A DNA stretch of 64,000 nt from Chthoniobacterales bacterium. Its GTDB lineage: Bacteria; Verrucomicrobiota; Verrucomicrobiia; Chthoniobacterales; JACTMZ01. Both the position numbers and the translations under genes were made by a program. Each line of letters starts with the position of its first letter. The first letter of the stretch is position 1. Below, in pieces: positions 27,683 through 37,468 of this stretch. Where the stretch lies: NCBI GenBank assembly GCA_018402585.1, contig JAGYIO010000004.1:124001-188000 (forward strand). The letters run 5' to 3'. The notes beneath the pieces were generated by a model. The model was not told the DNA's origin. It did not search any database and worked only from the letters and a program-made list of their open reading frames with translations.

Positions 27683-28177
27683 ATGCACTGCGACGTCTGC
27701 CAGAAAAACGATGCCACGGTTTACCTCACGCAAATCGTGGAGGGAAAAATGCAGAAAGTGAATCTCTGCGAGCATTGCGCCAAGGAGAAGGGGGTGAGCG
27801 ATCCGACCGGCTTCGCCATGGCCGACCTCCTCCTCGGTCTCGGCGCCACCCAACAGATCGAGCGCGGCGGACAACCCGCCCAAAAGTGCCCGGTGTGCGG
27901 TTTCACCCAGATCGATTTCAAGAAAACCGGGCGCCTGGGTTGCAGCGCTTGCTATGACACCTTTGCCGACGGCCTGGCCAACCTCCTCAAGGGCATGCAC
28001 AAGGGCCTCAAGCACACCGGCAAGATGCCCGCCCACCTCTCCCGCCGCTACGCCATGGCCGACCGGGTCAAATCCCTGGAGACCGACCTGCAAAAAGCGG
28101 TCAAAAACGAGAAATACGAGGATGCGGCACGGCTGCGCGACGAAATCCAGAAAATCGAGCACGAGCTACAGGCATGA
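27683..28177 (+). CDS. mcsA: Zinc-finger activator of protein arginine kinase
   Basis: A 164-residue protein. The first zinc site is MHCDVCQ...LCEHCAKEKG, the second KCPVCGF...GCSACYDTF, and a C-terminal UVR motif is KAVKNEKYEDAARLRDEIQKIE. In Firmicutes McsA binds and activates the arginine kinase McsB. The ATG at 27683 follows GAAAGAGA; longer upstream frames run inside the aminotransferase gene and are rejected. It overlaps mcsB by ATGA. Confidence 0.93.
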   Translation: MHCDVCQKNDATVYLTQIVEGKMQKVNLCEHCAKEKGVSDPTGFAMADLLLGLGATQQIERGGQPAQKCPVCGFTQIDFKKTGRLGCSACYDTFADGLANLLKGMHKGLKHTGKMPAHLSRRYAMADRVKSLETDLQKAVKNEKYEDAARLRDEIQKIEHELQA

Positions 28178-29292
28178 CTTTCGACCACATCGTGGCCCAT
28201 CCCGGCCAATGGCTCCGCGGCGACGGTCCGCACGACAAAATCGTGGTGAGCAGCCGCATCCGTTTCGCCCGCAACCTCAAAGACCGCCCCTTCCCCGGCT
28301 GGGCGAAAAAGGCCGAGCGCCTGAAAATCCTCGGCGAAATCCAGGATCATGTCGCGGCCATCCCCGCGATGGACGACGGCTACAACGCGCCCTTGCAGGA
28401 CCTCACCGCCTTGCAGAAACAAATCTTGGTCGAACGCCATCTGGTCAGCCGCGAGCACGCCTCGAAAAGCGCCGGCAGCGCCGTGGTGATCAGCCACGAC
28501 CAGCAGCTCAGCATCATGATCAACGAGGAAGACCACCTGCGCATGCAGTCCCTCCTTCCCGGGCTCCAACTGCGCGAGGCCCACAAGATCAACAACGAAG
28601 CGGACTTCTTCCTCGAGGACCGCGTGCCCTACGCTTTCCACCCGGATCTCGGCTACCTCACGGCCTGCCCGACTAATGTGGGCACCGGTTTGCGCGCCTC
28701 GGCCATGGTGCACCTTCCCGCCCTTGTCCTGGCCGAACAGATCAACCAGATCGTCAATTCTGTGGGCAAAATCGGTCTCGCCGTGCGCGGCCTCTACGGC
28801 GAGGGGACCGAAGCGCTCGGCAACCTTTTCCAAGTCTCGAACCAAACCACCCTCGGTGAAACCGAGGAGGAAATCATCGACCGCCTGGTCAAAGTGATCG
28901 AGCAGGTCATCGAGCACGAGCAGAACGCCCGCCAGACCCTGCTCGAACGACGGGCCAACATGCTCCTCGACCAGATCGGACGCGCCTACGGCGTGCTCGG
29001 CCAAGCCCGCGCCATCGCCTCGAAAGAGGCGCTCAATCTTCTCTCCGTGCTGAAATTGGGGGCCGACCTCGGGCTTTTCCCTGAATCCACCCAGCTGGCG
29101 GTGGACGAACTTTTCATGACCACCCAGCCGGCCCACCTTCAGTTGGGGGAGAAAAAAGAAAAACTCAGTCCCGAGGAGCGCGACACCTTGCGCGCCGATC
29201 TGGTCCGTGCGAAAGTAAAAAAAATCCCCGAACCCGACATCGCCAAGGTCAAACCGGCCGGAAGCGGCAAGGGCAAGAAAATGGACCCATGA
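28174..29292 (+). CDS. mcsB: Protein arginine kinase
   Basis: A 372-residue member of the phosphagen kinase family that phosphorylates arginine residues in proteins and marks them for ClpCP degradation. Motifs: SSRIRFARNL, NEEDHLRMQ, YLTACPTNVGTGLRAS (reactive Cys) and RGLYGEGTEA. The C-terminus has a Lys-rich extension (KVKKIPEPDIAKVKPAGSGKGKK) beyond the kinase fold. It is preceded by mcsA and overlaps clpC by ATGA. Confidence 0.94.
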   Translation: MTFDHIVAHPGQWLRGDGPHDKIVVSSRIRFARNLKDRPFPGWAKKAERLKILGEIQDHVAAIPAMDDGYNAPLQDLTALQKQILVERHLVSREHASKSAGSAVVISHDQQLSIMINEEDHLRMQSLLPGLQLREAHKINNEADFFLEDRVPYAFHPDLGYLTACPTNVGTGLRASAMVHLPALVLAEQINQIVNSVGKIGLAVRGLYGEGTEALGNLFQVSNQTTLGETEEEIIDRLVKVIEQVIEHEQNARQTLLERRANMLLDQIGRAYGVLGQARAIASKEALNLLSVLKLGADLGLFPESTQLAVDELFMTTQPAHLQLGEKKEKLSPEERDTLRADLVRAKVKKIPEPDIAKVKPAGSGKGKKMDP

Positions 29293-31784
29293 ACAATTTC
29301 ACCCCGCGAGCCCAGCAAGTTCTCGCCCTCGCCCGCAAGGAGGCCGACCGGTTCAACCACAACTATGTAGGCACCGAGCACCTCCTGCTCGGCCTGATCA
29401 AGCTGGGCCAAGGCGTGGCGATCAACGTCCTGGCCAAAATGGGCCTCGACCTCGAAACGGTCCGCATGGAAGTCGAAAAACAGGTCGGCTCCGGACCCGA
29501 GACCAAAATGGTGGGCAATATCCCCTACACGCCCCGCGTCAAGAAGGTCCTCGCCCTGGCCGGCAAGGAAGCCAAAGCCCTCGGCCACTCCTACGTCGGC
29601 ACCGAGCACATCCTCCTTGGCCTCCTCCGCGAAGGCGACGGCGTGGCGGCCAAGGTCCTGAAGAATCTCGACGTCGACATTGAGCGCACGCGCAACGAAA
29701 TCCTCCGCGAGCTCAACCCGAATTTCAGTCCTGAGGATGATGAAATGGAAACCGCCGACGTGGGCAACGGTGGCGCCGGCGGCAGCGGCAAGCAGGTAAA
29801 AACCCCCGCCCTCCGCGCCTTCGGTCGCGACCTCAACGACGTGGCGAAAAAGGGCAACATGGACCCGGTCATCGGCCGGGCCAGCGAGATCGAGCGCGTC
29901 ATCCAAATCCTCTGCCGCCGGACGAAAAACAATCCGGTCCTGATCGGCGAAGCCGGCGTGGGCAAAACCGCCATCGCCGAGGGCCTCGCCCAGGAAATCG
30001 TGGCCGGCAATGTGCCCGAACTCCTCCGCGACAAACGCGTCATCACCCTCGACCTCGCCCTCATGGTCGCCGGGACGAAATACCGCGGACAATTTGAAGA
30101 GCGGATCAAGGCGGTGATGGACGAAATCCGCAAGAGCAAGAACATCATCCTTTTCATCGACGAATTGCACACCATCGTCGGCGCCGGTTCGGCCGAAGGC
30201 GCCATGGACGCCTCGAACATCATCAAGCCCGCCCTCTCCCGCGGCGAATTGCAATGCGTCGGCGCGACCACGCTGAACGAATACCGCAAATACATCGAGA
30301 AGGACGCCGCTCTCGAGCGCCGCTTCCAGACCGTCAAGGTCGAGGCCCCCAGCGTGGAAGACACCATCCTCATCCTCAAAGGCATCCGCTCGAAATACGA
30401 GGCGCACCACAAAGCCAAACTGACCGATGTGGCCCTCGAGGCCGCGGCCAAATTATCCGACCGCTACCTGACCGGCCGCTTCCTCCCGGACAAAGCGATC
30501 GACGTGATGGACGAAGCCGGCGCCCGCGCCCGCATCCAGAACATGACCCGCCCGCCCGATGTCAAAGCACTCGAGGTGGAAATCGAGGAAATCCGCGGGC
30601 AAAAAGAAGCCGCGATCAAAGAGCAAGATTTCGAGAAAGCCGCTTCTCTCCGCGACAGCGAAAAGCAGGCTCGCGAAAAGCTGGAGAAAATTCTGGCCGA
30701 ATGGCGCACCCAGCGGGACGAAAAAGAGGTCATCGTGGGGGAAGACGAAATCCTCCACGTCATTTCCAAATGGACCGGCATCCCGCTGGCCCGCATGGAT
30801 CAGAACGAGACGCGCAAGCTCCTCGCCATGGAGGGCGAATTGAAAAAGTCGGTCATCGGCCAGGACGAAGCGGTCATCGCAATGAGCAAAGCCCTCCGCC
30901 GCTCCCGGGCCGACCTGAAAGACCCGCGCCGCCCGATCGGCTCCTTCATTTTCCTCGGTCCGACCGGGGTGGGCAAAACCTTCCTTGCCCGCACCCTGGC
31001 CGAATTCATGTTCGGTGATGCCGACTCGCTCATCCAGATCGACATGTCGGAATACATGGAAAAATTCACCGCCTCCCGGCTCATCGGTTCGCCTCCAGGC
31101 TATGTCGGGTATGAAGAAGGCGGCCAACTCAGCGAGGCCGTGCGCCGCCGCCCGTATGCCGTCGTCCTTTTCGACGAAGTGGAGAAAGCCCACCCGGACG
31201 TCATGCACTTGCTCCTCCAGATCCTCGAGGAGGGCAAGCTGACCGATTCGCTCGGCCGCAAGATCGATTTCCGCAACACGATCATCATCATGACCTCCAA
31301 CGTCGGTGCCGAACTGCTCAAGAAGCAAACCGGCCTCGGCTTCGGCGCAGCCAAACTCGACGAGAGCCACGAGGGGATGCGCGACAAGGTCTTGGAGGAG
31401 ACCAAGCGCGTTTTCAAACCCGAGTTCCTCAACCGCTTGGACGACATCATCGTTTTCCACAGCCTGCAAAAGAGCGACCTCGAGCACATCGTCGACCTCG
31501 AAGTGAAGAAAGTGATCGACCGCCTCAAAGCGAAGGAGATCGTTTTGGTCCTCGAACCCGAGGCCAAAGAATTTCTGATCAACAAAGGCTACGACCCGCA
31601 ATACGGCGCCCGCCCCATGCGCCGCGCGGTCGAGCGCTATCTCGAGGATCCGGTGGCCGAGGAAATCCTCCGCGGCAGCTACCAACCCGGCCAGCTCCTC
31701 CACGTGGTCAAAGACGGCGAAAAACTCGCCTTCCAAATCAAGGAGAAGACCGAGCCCTCGGCCCTCGCCGCCGCCGACCAGTAG
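29289..31784 (+). CDS. clpC: AAA+ unfoldase ClpC
   Basis: An 831-residue Hsp100 ATPase that feeds substrates to ClpP. Two N-terminal Clp repeats ([26 protein letters not shown]). AAA1 has Walker A GEAGVGKT near residue 219, a middle domain with a UVR-like segment ([21 protein letters not shown]), and AAA2 has Walker A GPTGVGKT near 556. The ClpP-docking loop is TGLGFG. It is in operon with mcsA and mcsB. CtsR, the usual Firmicutes repressor of this operon, is absent. Confidence 0.96.
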   Translation: MNNFTPRAQQVLALARKEADRFNHNYVGTEHLLLGLIKLGQGVAINVLAKMGLDLETVRMEVEKQVGSGPETKMVGNIPYTPRVKKVLALAGKEAKALGHSYVGTEHILLGLLREGDGVAAKVLKNLDVDIERTRNEILRELNPNFSPEDDEMETADVGNGGAGGSGKQVKTPALRAFGRDLNDVAKKGNMDPVIGRASEIERVIQILCRRTKNNPVLIGEAGVGKTAIAEGLAQEIVAGNVPELLRDKRVITLDLALMVAGTKYRGQFEERIKAVMDEIRKSKNIILFIDELHTIVGAGSAEGAMDASNIIKPALSRGELQCVGATTLNEYRKYIEKDAALERRFQTVKVEAPSVEDTILILKGIRSKYEAHHKAKLTDVALEAAAKLSDRYLTGRFLPDKAIDVMDEAGARARIQNMTRPPDVKALEVEIEEIRGQKEAAIKEQDFEKAASLRDSEKQAREKLEKILAEWRTQRDEKEVIVGEDEILHVISKWTGIPLARMDQNETRKLLAMEGELKKSVIGQDEAVIAMSKALRRSRADLKDPRRPIGSFIFLGPTGVGKTFLARTLAEFMFGDADSLIQIDMSEYMEKFTASRLIGSPPGYVGYEEGGQLSEAVRRRPYAVVLFDEVEKAHPDVMHLLLQILEEGKLTDSLGRKIDFRNTIIIMTSNVGAELLKKQTGLGFGAAKLDESHEGMRDKVLEETKRVFKPEFLNRLDDIIVFHSLQKSDLEHIVDLEVKKVIDRLKAKEIVLVLEPEAKEFLINKGYDPQYGARPMRRAVERYLEDPVAEEILRGSYQPGQLLHVVKDGEKLAFQIKEKTEPSALAAADQ

Positions 31785-31980
31785 GTTTATCGCGCCGTCC
31801 CGGCGCGCAGCATCGCGCACCCCTTGCGAGGGGGAGATCGCGATCCACCCCCAAGGGAGGGCGTGGCGTCCCCCCCAGTGCCGGGAATCAGCAGGTCGAG
31901 GCACGCGGCCCGCGTGTCCGGTGCGGAGCGATGGGACGAACCAACCGCTTGTCCCCGCGGCAAAAGCCAAGGCCCACAAC
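31785..31980. repeat. Palindrome cluster downstream of clpC
   Basis: It opens with GCGCCGTCCCGGCGC (31794-31808), a possible weak terminator hairpin without a T-run. It then has a diverged copy (31893-31960) of the CACGCGGCCCGCG...CCGCTTGTCCC unit seen better at 44998-45062 and 51015-51081. No gene is seen. Confidence 0.55.
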
Positions 31981-31986
31981 CCCTTA

Positions 31987-32214
31987 GCCGTAACCATGCA
32001 AAACATTCTGCCATTTCCGGCGCTGCCACAGAGGCGCGTCTGGGCGAGAGTTGACTAACTATTTGGTGAGCGAGTTGGCAGGTGGCCAAGGGGCACGGGC
32101 GTCCCGCCCGTCACGATCAAACAACCTCAAACAACACGGCCGAGACGGCCATGCCCCCTGGAAAAACCGAGCCAAGCCGCGCTTTTATTGTCTCTTCAAC
32201 TGCATGGATACGGC
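31987..32214. mobile_element. MITE-like element, tandem copy A (228 bp)
   Basis: The left end GCCGTAACCATGCA is intact; the right end TGCATGGATACGGC carries one mismatch. It is flanked by TTA at 31984-31986 and 32215-32217. Internal sequence is closely similar to 2938-3156 with an extra ~10 bases around AACAACCTCAAACAACACGG. It has no transposase. Confidence 0.87.
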
Positions 32215-32217
32215 TTA

Positions 32218-32435
32218 GCCGTAACCATGCAAAACATTCTGCCATTTCTGGCACGGCCACAGAGGCGCGTCTGGGCGAGAGTTGACTAACTATTTGGTGA
32301 GCGAGTTGGCACGTGGCCAAGGGGCACGGGCGTCCCGCCCGTCACGACCCGACAACACGGCCGGGACGGCCGTGCCCCCTGGACAGACCGAGCCAAGCCG
32401 CGCTTTTATTGCGTCTTCAACTGCATGGATACGGC
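32218..32435. mobile_element. MITE-like element, tandem copy B (218 bp)
   Basis: Directly follows copy A after a single shared TTA and ends before another TTA at 32436-32438. The right terminal repeat has the same T-to-A change as copy A. The shared TTA suggests either insertion of one element next to another at its duplicated target, or tandem duplication of element plus target. Confidence 0.87.
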
Positions 32436-32459
32436 TTAGCTCCGCCTCCCGTTCTCCCC

Positions 32460-35400
32460 CTACTGCCAAGCCCACCCGAACCCGACCGATGCCTCCCCCC
32501 GACTCCACTCTGCTGCGGTCTTATCTTCCGTCACCGGCTCGGTCCCCCAACCAAACAAACCGCGGATTTTATCCACGTCCAGCCAAGCGGGCTCCGCCTC
32601 CATTTTGGCTTCCGGGCTCATGGGCGCAAGGTCCGGGGCGGGAGCCGGGACGGGATTTGCACCGGTGGTCAAGAGCATGACAATCTGCTCCCTAGTCAGG
32701 GGTGGCACGGTGGAGAGAAAGAGTTTTTGCGCCGCGAGCGGACCGAAGGCGCCCGCCCTTAGATCATAGCGACCCGCGGCACCCGCCCCGACAAGATCAA
32801 GCAGCGCAACCCAAGGCTGCTCGCGCGTGAAATGGACCGCACCCATCGCGGCCAGTTTGCCGCGGGAGGGAAAGGTCACCGGCAAGTTGGAGACCCGAAG
32901 AGTCCCGAGAAGGAGAGATTCGCCCAAGCTGCCCTGCAGATAAAGATCTGGCTCGAGCAGTCCGCCACCTGCCATCGGTCCCGCGCGCACCATGCTTGCC
33001 GATCCGATTTTCAGGTCGAGTTTCCACCTCGCAAAAGGCTGCAGCGTCACGCGCAACGGAACCACCACCGCCGCGACTCCCGCGGGATCCACGTGGGGCG
33101 TGAGGACGATCCCGCGCCGCAGCTCCGTGCCCTCAAGATCGACCGTACCCTTGACCTCACCGCCCTCGCGGTTGCCCCGCGCGGCAAGGTCAACTTTCCC
33201 GCAGAGGAAAAGATCCTCGTTCTCGTAGAGACTCAAGCCCTCACCCCGCAGGAGGATTTCGCACTGCAGATTACGCTGGTCGGCCCAATCCAGGCCGCCC
33301 GACACCGCGAGGCTGCCTTGACCCATCTTGGCGCTGGTTGTCTCGAAAACAGCCTGCGTTCCGGCAAAGGCCATCTTGGCTTGCACCGCCTCGACCGGCG
33401 ACCAATCACCCGGAAAGAAAATTCTCCCGTCTTGCCATGCCAAACTTCCCTCTACGGCCGGCGCAGCCGCGGTGGCCCCGGCCTGAAGTTTGCCCCCGAG
33501 GAGGCCGCGGTCGAAATTGATCCCGCCAACTTTGAGTGAAAAGCGGGCCAGATCAGTCGGCGGGATTTCCAGCTGCACGTTCCACGGTTTCCTCTCGTCA
33601 ATCAGGGTCCAACCACCACCCTCCGCCTCACCGAACACCGGCAAGTCCGCCCGCAAGGTCGCGGCCGCGGATCCTTCCGGCTGAAACTTCGCGCCGATCG
33701 AGGCACGCCGGTCTTTGACTTGCAGCGCGAGAGAGGCGCGCGCTTCCGGCAGGGTCAGAGCGGGGAAAACCGCGCCAAAACCGGTGACCGAAAAATTTCC
33801 GTCGATCACCGCGTTTTCCCAAGGACCACTTCCGTCGAGGCGCAGATCCGCCTTGCCCCGGAGTGTCGTCTCCTGGCCGAACAATTCGACCAGCGCGCCG
33901 AGGTCGAGGTTGTCTGAACGAAGGAAGGCGTAGATGTCGCGCTCGCGGCGGACCGTTTTTTCCCAAGGTTCACGGGTGAGGACCGCGGCCAACGAAAGCG
34001 GCAGGAACAATTCGCCGCGCATCAGACGCGAACCTCCGCTGAAGAGTTGAATATCCTGCACCGAAAGGCCCTCCTCCCCGAAATAGAGCGAGGAAGAGAG
34101 CGAGAGCGGTCCGCGATCGAGGAGAAACCGGGAGACGTAAATATTGCCGGGCGAGTAGCTGCCGGAGAACTTGCCATTGACCGCTACCGGATTGAGGTCA
34201 CCGCTGAAGCGGACCAATTCCAAGGTGGAGACCCCGGAGTGCGCCGCCGCCGTGCCATCGCCATCCCAAAAAAGCAGCACGCCACCTTCGCGGGCCCAAT
34301 CCGGGGCGAAGCGGCCGAGCGGCCCGAGATACCTGGCCAGCTCGCGGATCCGCAACTCAAGGCGACCGTGGTAAGCCAAAGCAGGATCAAGCGTGATTTG
34401 CCCGCCGCCGCGCAGAAAGTCGGAGCCGCTTTGCGCATCAAGATTGGTCAACTTGAAATCCCGCCCCTCCAATTTCAGGTCCGCTTGCAGCGACCCGGGG
34501 GGCAAGCCGCGCAGGGACAAATCCCAGCCGCGGACCTGGAGCCAACCCCGGCCGTCGGCCGCCTGACCCGATCCTTGGCCCCCGGCGCGCAGGCCGCCGG
34601 ACAAACCATTCCAGGGAGGTCCGAACAAAGCAGCCAGGGCCCGAAGGTTGCCGACCTGCGCATCGAGATCATAGTCGAACGGTACCTCGCGCCAGCCCGA
34701 CGGGGCCGTCGGGACGGTGATCGTGCCGCGCAGACGAACGAGGTTCGACTTCTGGCGCAGGTAGCATTCATTCAGCCGGACCCGCCCGCCCGCCACGCTG
34801 AGCCCAATGGCCAAGTCCTCGACCGCATTCTTCCGCCAGGCAAAATCGTTGGCCTCGAGCCGCAGCGAGATCTGTCCGGACAAAGGTTGGCCCGGATCGC
34901 CGTTAAAGGTTAGTTTCGCCAGGTCAATCGTGCCCTCCATCTCCCCGCTGAGACCGGCAAAGGCCGCCGCCCCGGCAAGCGAAAGATTGAGGGCGTTGAG
35001 GGCGGCCTTGACGCCCCCTCCATCCCAAGCCAGGTCGGCAAAAGCATAACCGCCGAAGGCCCGTGACTCGAGTGTGAGCGTGGTCTGGCCGACGAGCGAA
35101 AGCGTGGCGTGGTCGACCGTGACAGTGCGGTCGAGCTTGAGGTCGGCCAAATACGCCACGCCTTGGCGCCAAGCCGTGACTGCGGTGAGGTCGGCGAAGG
35201 CGCGGGAGTGCCGGCCGAGCCGGGCAGTGGCCTCGCGCACCCGGAGCTGGCCGGTGCGGTCCTCGTCGAGAAGAAGTTCCAGCCCGCGCAAATCAAGCGA
35301 CCAGCCCGCGCCGGAAATTGCCACCTCGGCCTCGCTTACGGCCAGGACCCCAGGCCAGTGGGCCAGTTGACCACCAGCTCGACGGTCGATCAAAGTCTCC

Positions 35401-35780
35401 GCGGCAGGCCAAGGGCTGGTCACAATTTTACCCCGGACCCCACGCAGCGCCGCCCGTTTAATCCAGGTCTGCGGAGCAAGACCCCAATCGGCCAGCGCGG
35501 CCCAGTCGAAACGAATCTCCGCAATTTTCAGGTCGGTGCCGGATGGGCTGGAAACTTGCACGCTTTGCAGCACGATGGGCGCGAAAAATTCGGCCTCGGC
35601 CCCCGCCATCCGTATCGTGTGGCCTGCCGGGGCGCCAAGCCAGGGCCAGAGACGGAGCGCCACCTGGCCGAGGACAAATCCCTGAAAAAGCCAGAGCAGA
35701 GCAACCACCAGCACCACCAGGAGAAAGGCCAACCTGGCTCGGTGGCGACGCGCGGTGGCGGAGCGGGGATCCCGATACAT
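32460..35780 (-). CDS. TamB-like / DUF490 large inner-membrane-anchored envelope protein
   Basis: 1106 residues with one N-terminal membrane helix (LAFLLVVLVVALLWLFQGFV) and a long beta-rich region predicted to span the periplasm. The C-terminus has the TamB/DUF490 pattern (LGTLRVSNLPVTFPSRGKLAA, LSTVPPLTREQIVMLLTTG). TamB-like proteins are proposed to move phospholipids, or help assemble outer-membrane proteins, across the periplasm. No TamA/BamA-type gene is adjacent. The start at 35780 (MYRDPRSATARRHRARLAF) puts basic residues before the helix. Confidence 0.8.
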   Translation of the reverse strand: MYRDPRSATARRHRARLAFLLVVLVVALLWLFQGFVLGQVALRLWPWLGAPAGHTIRMAGAEAEFFAPIVLQSVQVSSPSGTDLKIAEIRFDWAALADWGLAPQTWIKRAALRGVRGKIVTSPWPAAETLIDRRAGGQLAHWPGVLAVSEAEVAISGAGWSLDLRGLELLLDEDRTGQLRVREATARLGRHSRAFADLTAVTAWRQGVAYLADLKLDRTVTVDHATLSLVGQTTLTLESRAFGGYAFADLAWDGGGVKAALNALNLSLAGAAAFAGLSGEMEGTIDLAKLTFNGDPGQPLSGQISLRLEANDFAWRKNAVEDLAIGLSVAGGRVRLNECYLRQKSNLVRLRGTITVPTAPSGWREVPFDYDLDAQVGNLRALAALFGPPWNGLSGGLRAGGQGSGQAADGRGWLQVRGWDLSLRGLPPGSLQADLKLEGRDFKLTNLDAQSGSDFLRGGGQITLDPALAYHGRLELRIRELARYLGPLGRFAPDWAREGGVLLFWDGDGTAAAHSGVSTLELVRFSGDLNPVAVNGKFSGSYSPGNIYVSRFLLDRGPLSLSSSLYFGEEGLSVQDIQLFSGGSRLMRGELFLPLSLAAVLTREPWEKTVRRERDIYAFLRSDNLDLGALVELFGQETTLRGKADLRLDGSGPWENAVIDGNFSVTGFGAVFPALTLPEARASLALQVKDRRASIGAKFQPEGSAAATLRADLPVFGEAEGGGWTLIDERKPWNVQLEIPPTDLARFSLKVGGINFDRGLLGGKLQAGATAAAPAVEGSLAWQDGRIFFPGDWSPVEAVQAKMAFAGTQAVFETTSAKMGQGSLAVSGGLDWADQRNLQCEILLRGEGLSLYENEDLFLCGKVDLAARGNREGGEVKGTVDLEGTELRRGIVLTPHVDPAGVAAVVVPLRVTLQPFARWKLDLKIGSASMVRAGPMAGGGLLEPDLYLQGSLGESLLLGTLRVSNLPVTFPSRGKLAAMGAVHFTREQPWVALLDLVGAGAAGRYDLRAGAFGPLAAQKLFLSTVPPLTREQIVMLLTTGANPVPAPAPDLAPMSPEAKMEAEPAWLDVDKIRGLFGWGTEPVTEDKTAAEWSRGEASVGFGWAWQ

Positions 35781-35832
35781 GGCGAGGGTGAAGGATTAAA
35801 CCGGCGCCCGAAGTCTCTCCCTCGAAAAAGTT

Positions 35833-35866
35833 GTAGCCCTCCTCACCGAATGGTGAGAAGGGCTAC
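35833..35866 (-). terminator. Rho-independent terminator (minus strand)
   Basis: Stem GTAGCCCTcCTCACC / GGTGAGaAGGGCTAC with a 4-base loop; on the minus strand it is followed by AACTTTTTC. It lies downstream of the Usp-Nudix-TauE group and before the TamB-like gene, so it would end the first transcript. The region 35867-36039 is AT-rich and otherwise empty. Confidence 0.65.
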
Positions 35867-36039
35867 TGTTCCCCCCAGAACAATCTTTACTAAAGACGTC
35901 AGCAAAGTAACACGGAGCCCCCGGGAGGCAAGAGAAAAAAATAAATAAACTGCAGGGCACGACTTTACTAATTATAAGTAGCTATTGTGGAACTGTTTGT
36001 GATTTGTGACAATTTTGTCACGGGGATGGAAAATTCTCC

Positions 36040-36405
36040 TCAGCGCACAAAAAGCATGCGAATCCCTACCACAATCATCAAGATTGCGAAGGTTCGGGTG
36101 AGAAATTCATTGGAAAGAAGCTTGAGCCAATCGGCCGCCACCCAAGTGGTGGCCACCGCCCCGATCATGACCGGAAGGACCACCTGCCATTTGACCAGCG
36201 AGGCCGAGGCATACTTGGTGGTGGCGACGAGGGAGACCGCGATGATCACCGCGAGCGAGGTGGCCACCGCGGATTTCTGATCGAGGGCGAAAAGAAAAAC
36301 AAAACCCGGCACCATGATCAGCCCGCCCCCCACCCCGAAGAGGGCGGCGAGCACGCCGGTGATTGCCCCGAGGCCGAGACCGAGGAGGAATTGCGTCGTT
36401 GTCAT
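36040..36405 (-). CDS. TauE/SafE (DUF81) family small membrane permease
   Basis: A 121-residue protein with about four membrane helices. The GLGAITGVLAALFGVGGGLIMVPGFV motif is typical of TauE/SafE permeases, which export sulfite or organosulfur anions. It is half the size of the two-repeat members and probably works as a dimer. The ATG at 36403-36405 overlaps the stop of the Nudix gene (ATGA), which decides the start. Substrate unknown. Confidence 0.82.
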   Translation of the reverse strand: MTTTQFLLGLGLGAITGVLAALFGVGGGLIMVPGFVFLFALDQKSAVATSLAVIIAVSLVATTKYASASLVKWQVVLPVMIGAVATTWVAADWLKLLSNEFLTRTFAILMIVVGIRMLFVR

Positions 36406-36902
36406 AGTCCCGATGAAAATTCCCCCGTGATCCACTCCAAGCGGTGGGCCAACAGGCGGTCGCTTTCGAATTCAAAATAGCCGCGGAAATTTCGTCCCTC
36501 AAGCACCCCGGGCAACCAATGACGGTCGTCGGCCCACATTTTCTCATAGGGAATCTCATCACGCCGCACCCAGAGCGGGATAGCCTCGTCCGTCTCCGTC
36601 GGCTCACCCTGACAACCCTCGGCCACAAAAACCGTGCAGTGCAAAGCGTAGCCGTCGGTAAATTGGAAGTGCAACTCCCCCCGCTGTTGCGGATCACGCG
36701 GCGTGACGCAGAGTTCTTCCTGCACCTCGCGGATGGCCGCTTCCAGCGCTGTTTCTCCCGGTTCGAGGCGGCCACCCGGACCATTGATTTTCCCCGCCCC
36801 CAACCCGCGCTTCTTGTGGATGAGGAGCACTTCGTCACCGCGGGTGACAAAGCAGAGGTTGGCCCGCTCGCGCGGTTGCCAGGTGGACCAGTCGGTCGTC
36901 AC
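36402..36902 (-). CDS. Nudix hydrolase, MTH1/8-oxo-dGTPase-like
   Basis: About 166 residues. The Nudix box GPGGRLEPGETALEAAIREVQEEL has the full G-x5-E-x7-REUxEE pattern. Downstream residues FVAEGCQGEPTETDEAIPLWV and MWADDRHWLPGVLEG resemble MTH1-type sanitizers of oxidised purine nucleotides. The start is taken as the GTG at 36900-36902; the longer frame runs back into the Usp gene. It is coupled to the TauE gene by a 4-base overlap. Confidence 0.82.
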   Translation of the reverse strand: MTTDWSTWQPRERANLCFVTRGDEVLLIHKKRGLGAGKINGPGGRLEPGETALEAAIREVQEELCVTPRDPQQRGELHFQFTDGYALHCTVFVAEGCQGEPTETDEAIPLWVRRDEIPYEKMWADDRHWLPGVLEGRNFRGYFEFESDRLLAHRLEWITGEFSSGL

Positions 36903-36915
36903 GTCGCAGTAGGGG

Positions 36916-37374
36916 TTATTTGCTTTTGGCCCGCAGGGGCACCACCAAGACCGGACAGCCTGTGCGCTTGAGCACTCCGGTGACCACGCTGCCGGTGAAA
37001 AGGTGATAGAGCGCGCCATGGCCGTGCGAACCCAGGACCAGACGCTCGGCCCCAAGTTCCGTCGCGGCGGCAATGATCTCATCGGCCGGGAGACCGAAAC
37101 GCACGAGCGATTCACACTCCACGCCGTGCGCGGTGATTTCCTTGGCCAACTGGGCAAGCCGCTCTTTTTCGATGCGCTGCTCGACCTCGAGGTCCTGCCC
37201 GATCCGTAAACGCATCATTTCCGGGTCGGTCTCGAATCCCGCCACCTCCGCCGCAGGTTCGATCACGTGGAGCAAGACGAGCGAAGCACCCCGGACCTTG
37301 GCCTCCTCCACCGCCGCCGAGAGTAAATGTTCCTCGGTGTCACTGAAGTCAACCGGCACCAGCACTTTTTTCAT
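36916..37374 (-). CDS. Universal stress protein (UspA family)
   Basis: A 152-residue protein starting MKKVLVPVDFSDTEEHLLSAA and ending with the ATP-binding motif GSHGHGALYHLFTGSVVTGVL and CPVLVVPL. Family members bind ATP and respond to starvation or oxidative stress. It is followed after 13 bases by the Nudix gene, so a shared stress-related transcript is possible. The ATG at 37374 fits the family N-terminus. Confidence 0.9.
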   Translation of the reverse strand: MKKVLVPVDFSDTEEHLLSAAVEEAKVRGASLVLLHVIEPAAEVAGFETDPEMMRLRIGQDLEVEQRIEKERLAQLAKEITAHGVECESLVRFGLPADEIIAAATELGAERLVLGSHGHGALYHLFTGSVVTGVLKRTGCPVLVVPLRAKSK

Positions 37375-37468
37375 GCGGATATCATCCTTCGCCCCGCCCC
37401 GCCGGACCAGCGCGAAATGGGGCGGGCGACCCATGGACAGCGGGGACGGTTTGTGGCAGGCTTTGGCG

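Noticed and set aside
31984..32438. Tandem repeats considered as a CRISPR array
   Set aside because: Only two units of ~220 bp with inverted-repeat ends and TTA flanks; no short repeats, spacers or cas genes.
31824..32680. Short open frames downstream of clpC
   Set aside because: They run through palindromic repeats and MITE copies and share repeated peptides (for example AKHSAISG) that simply reflect the repeats.
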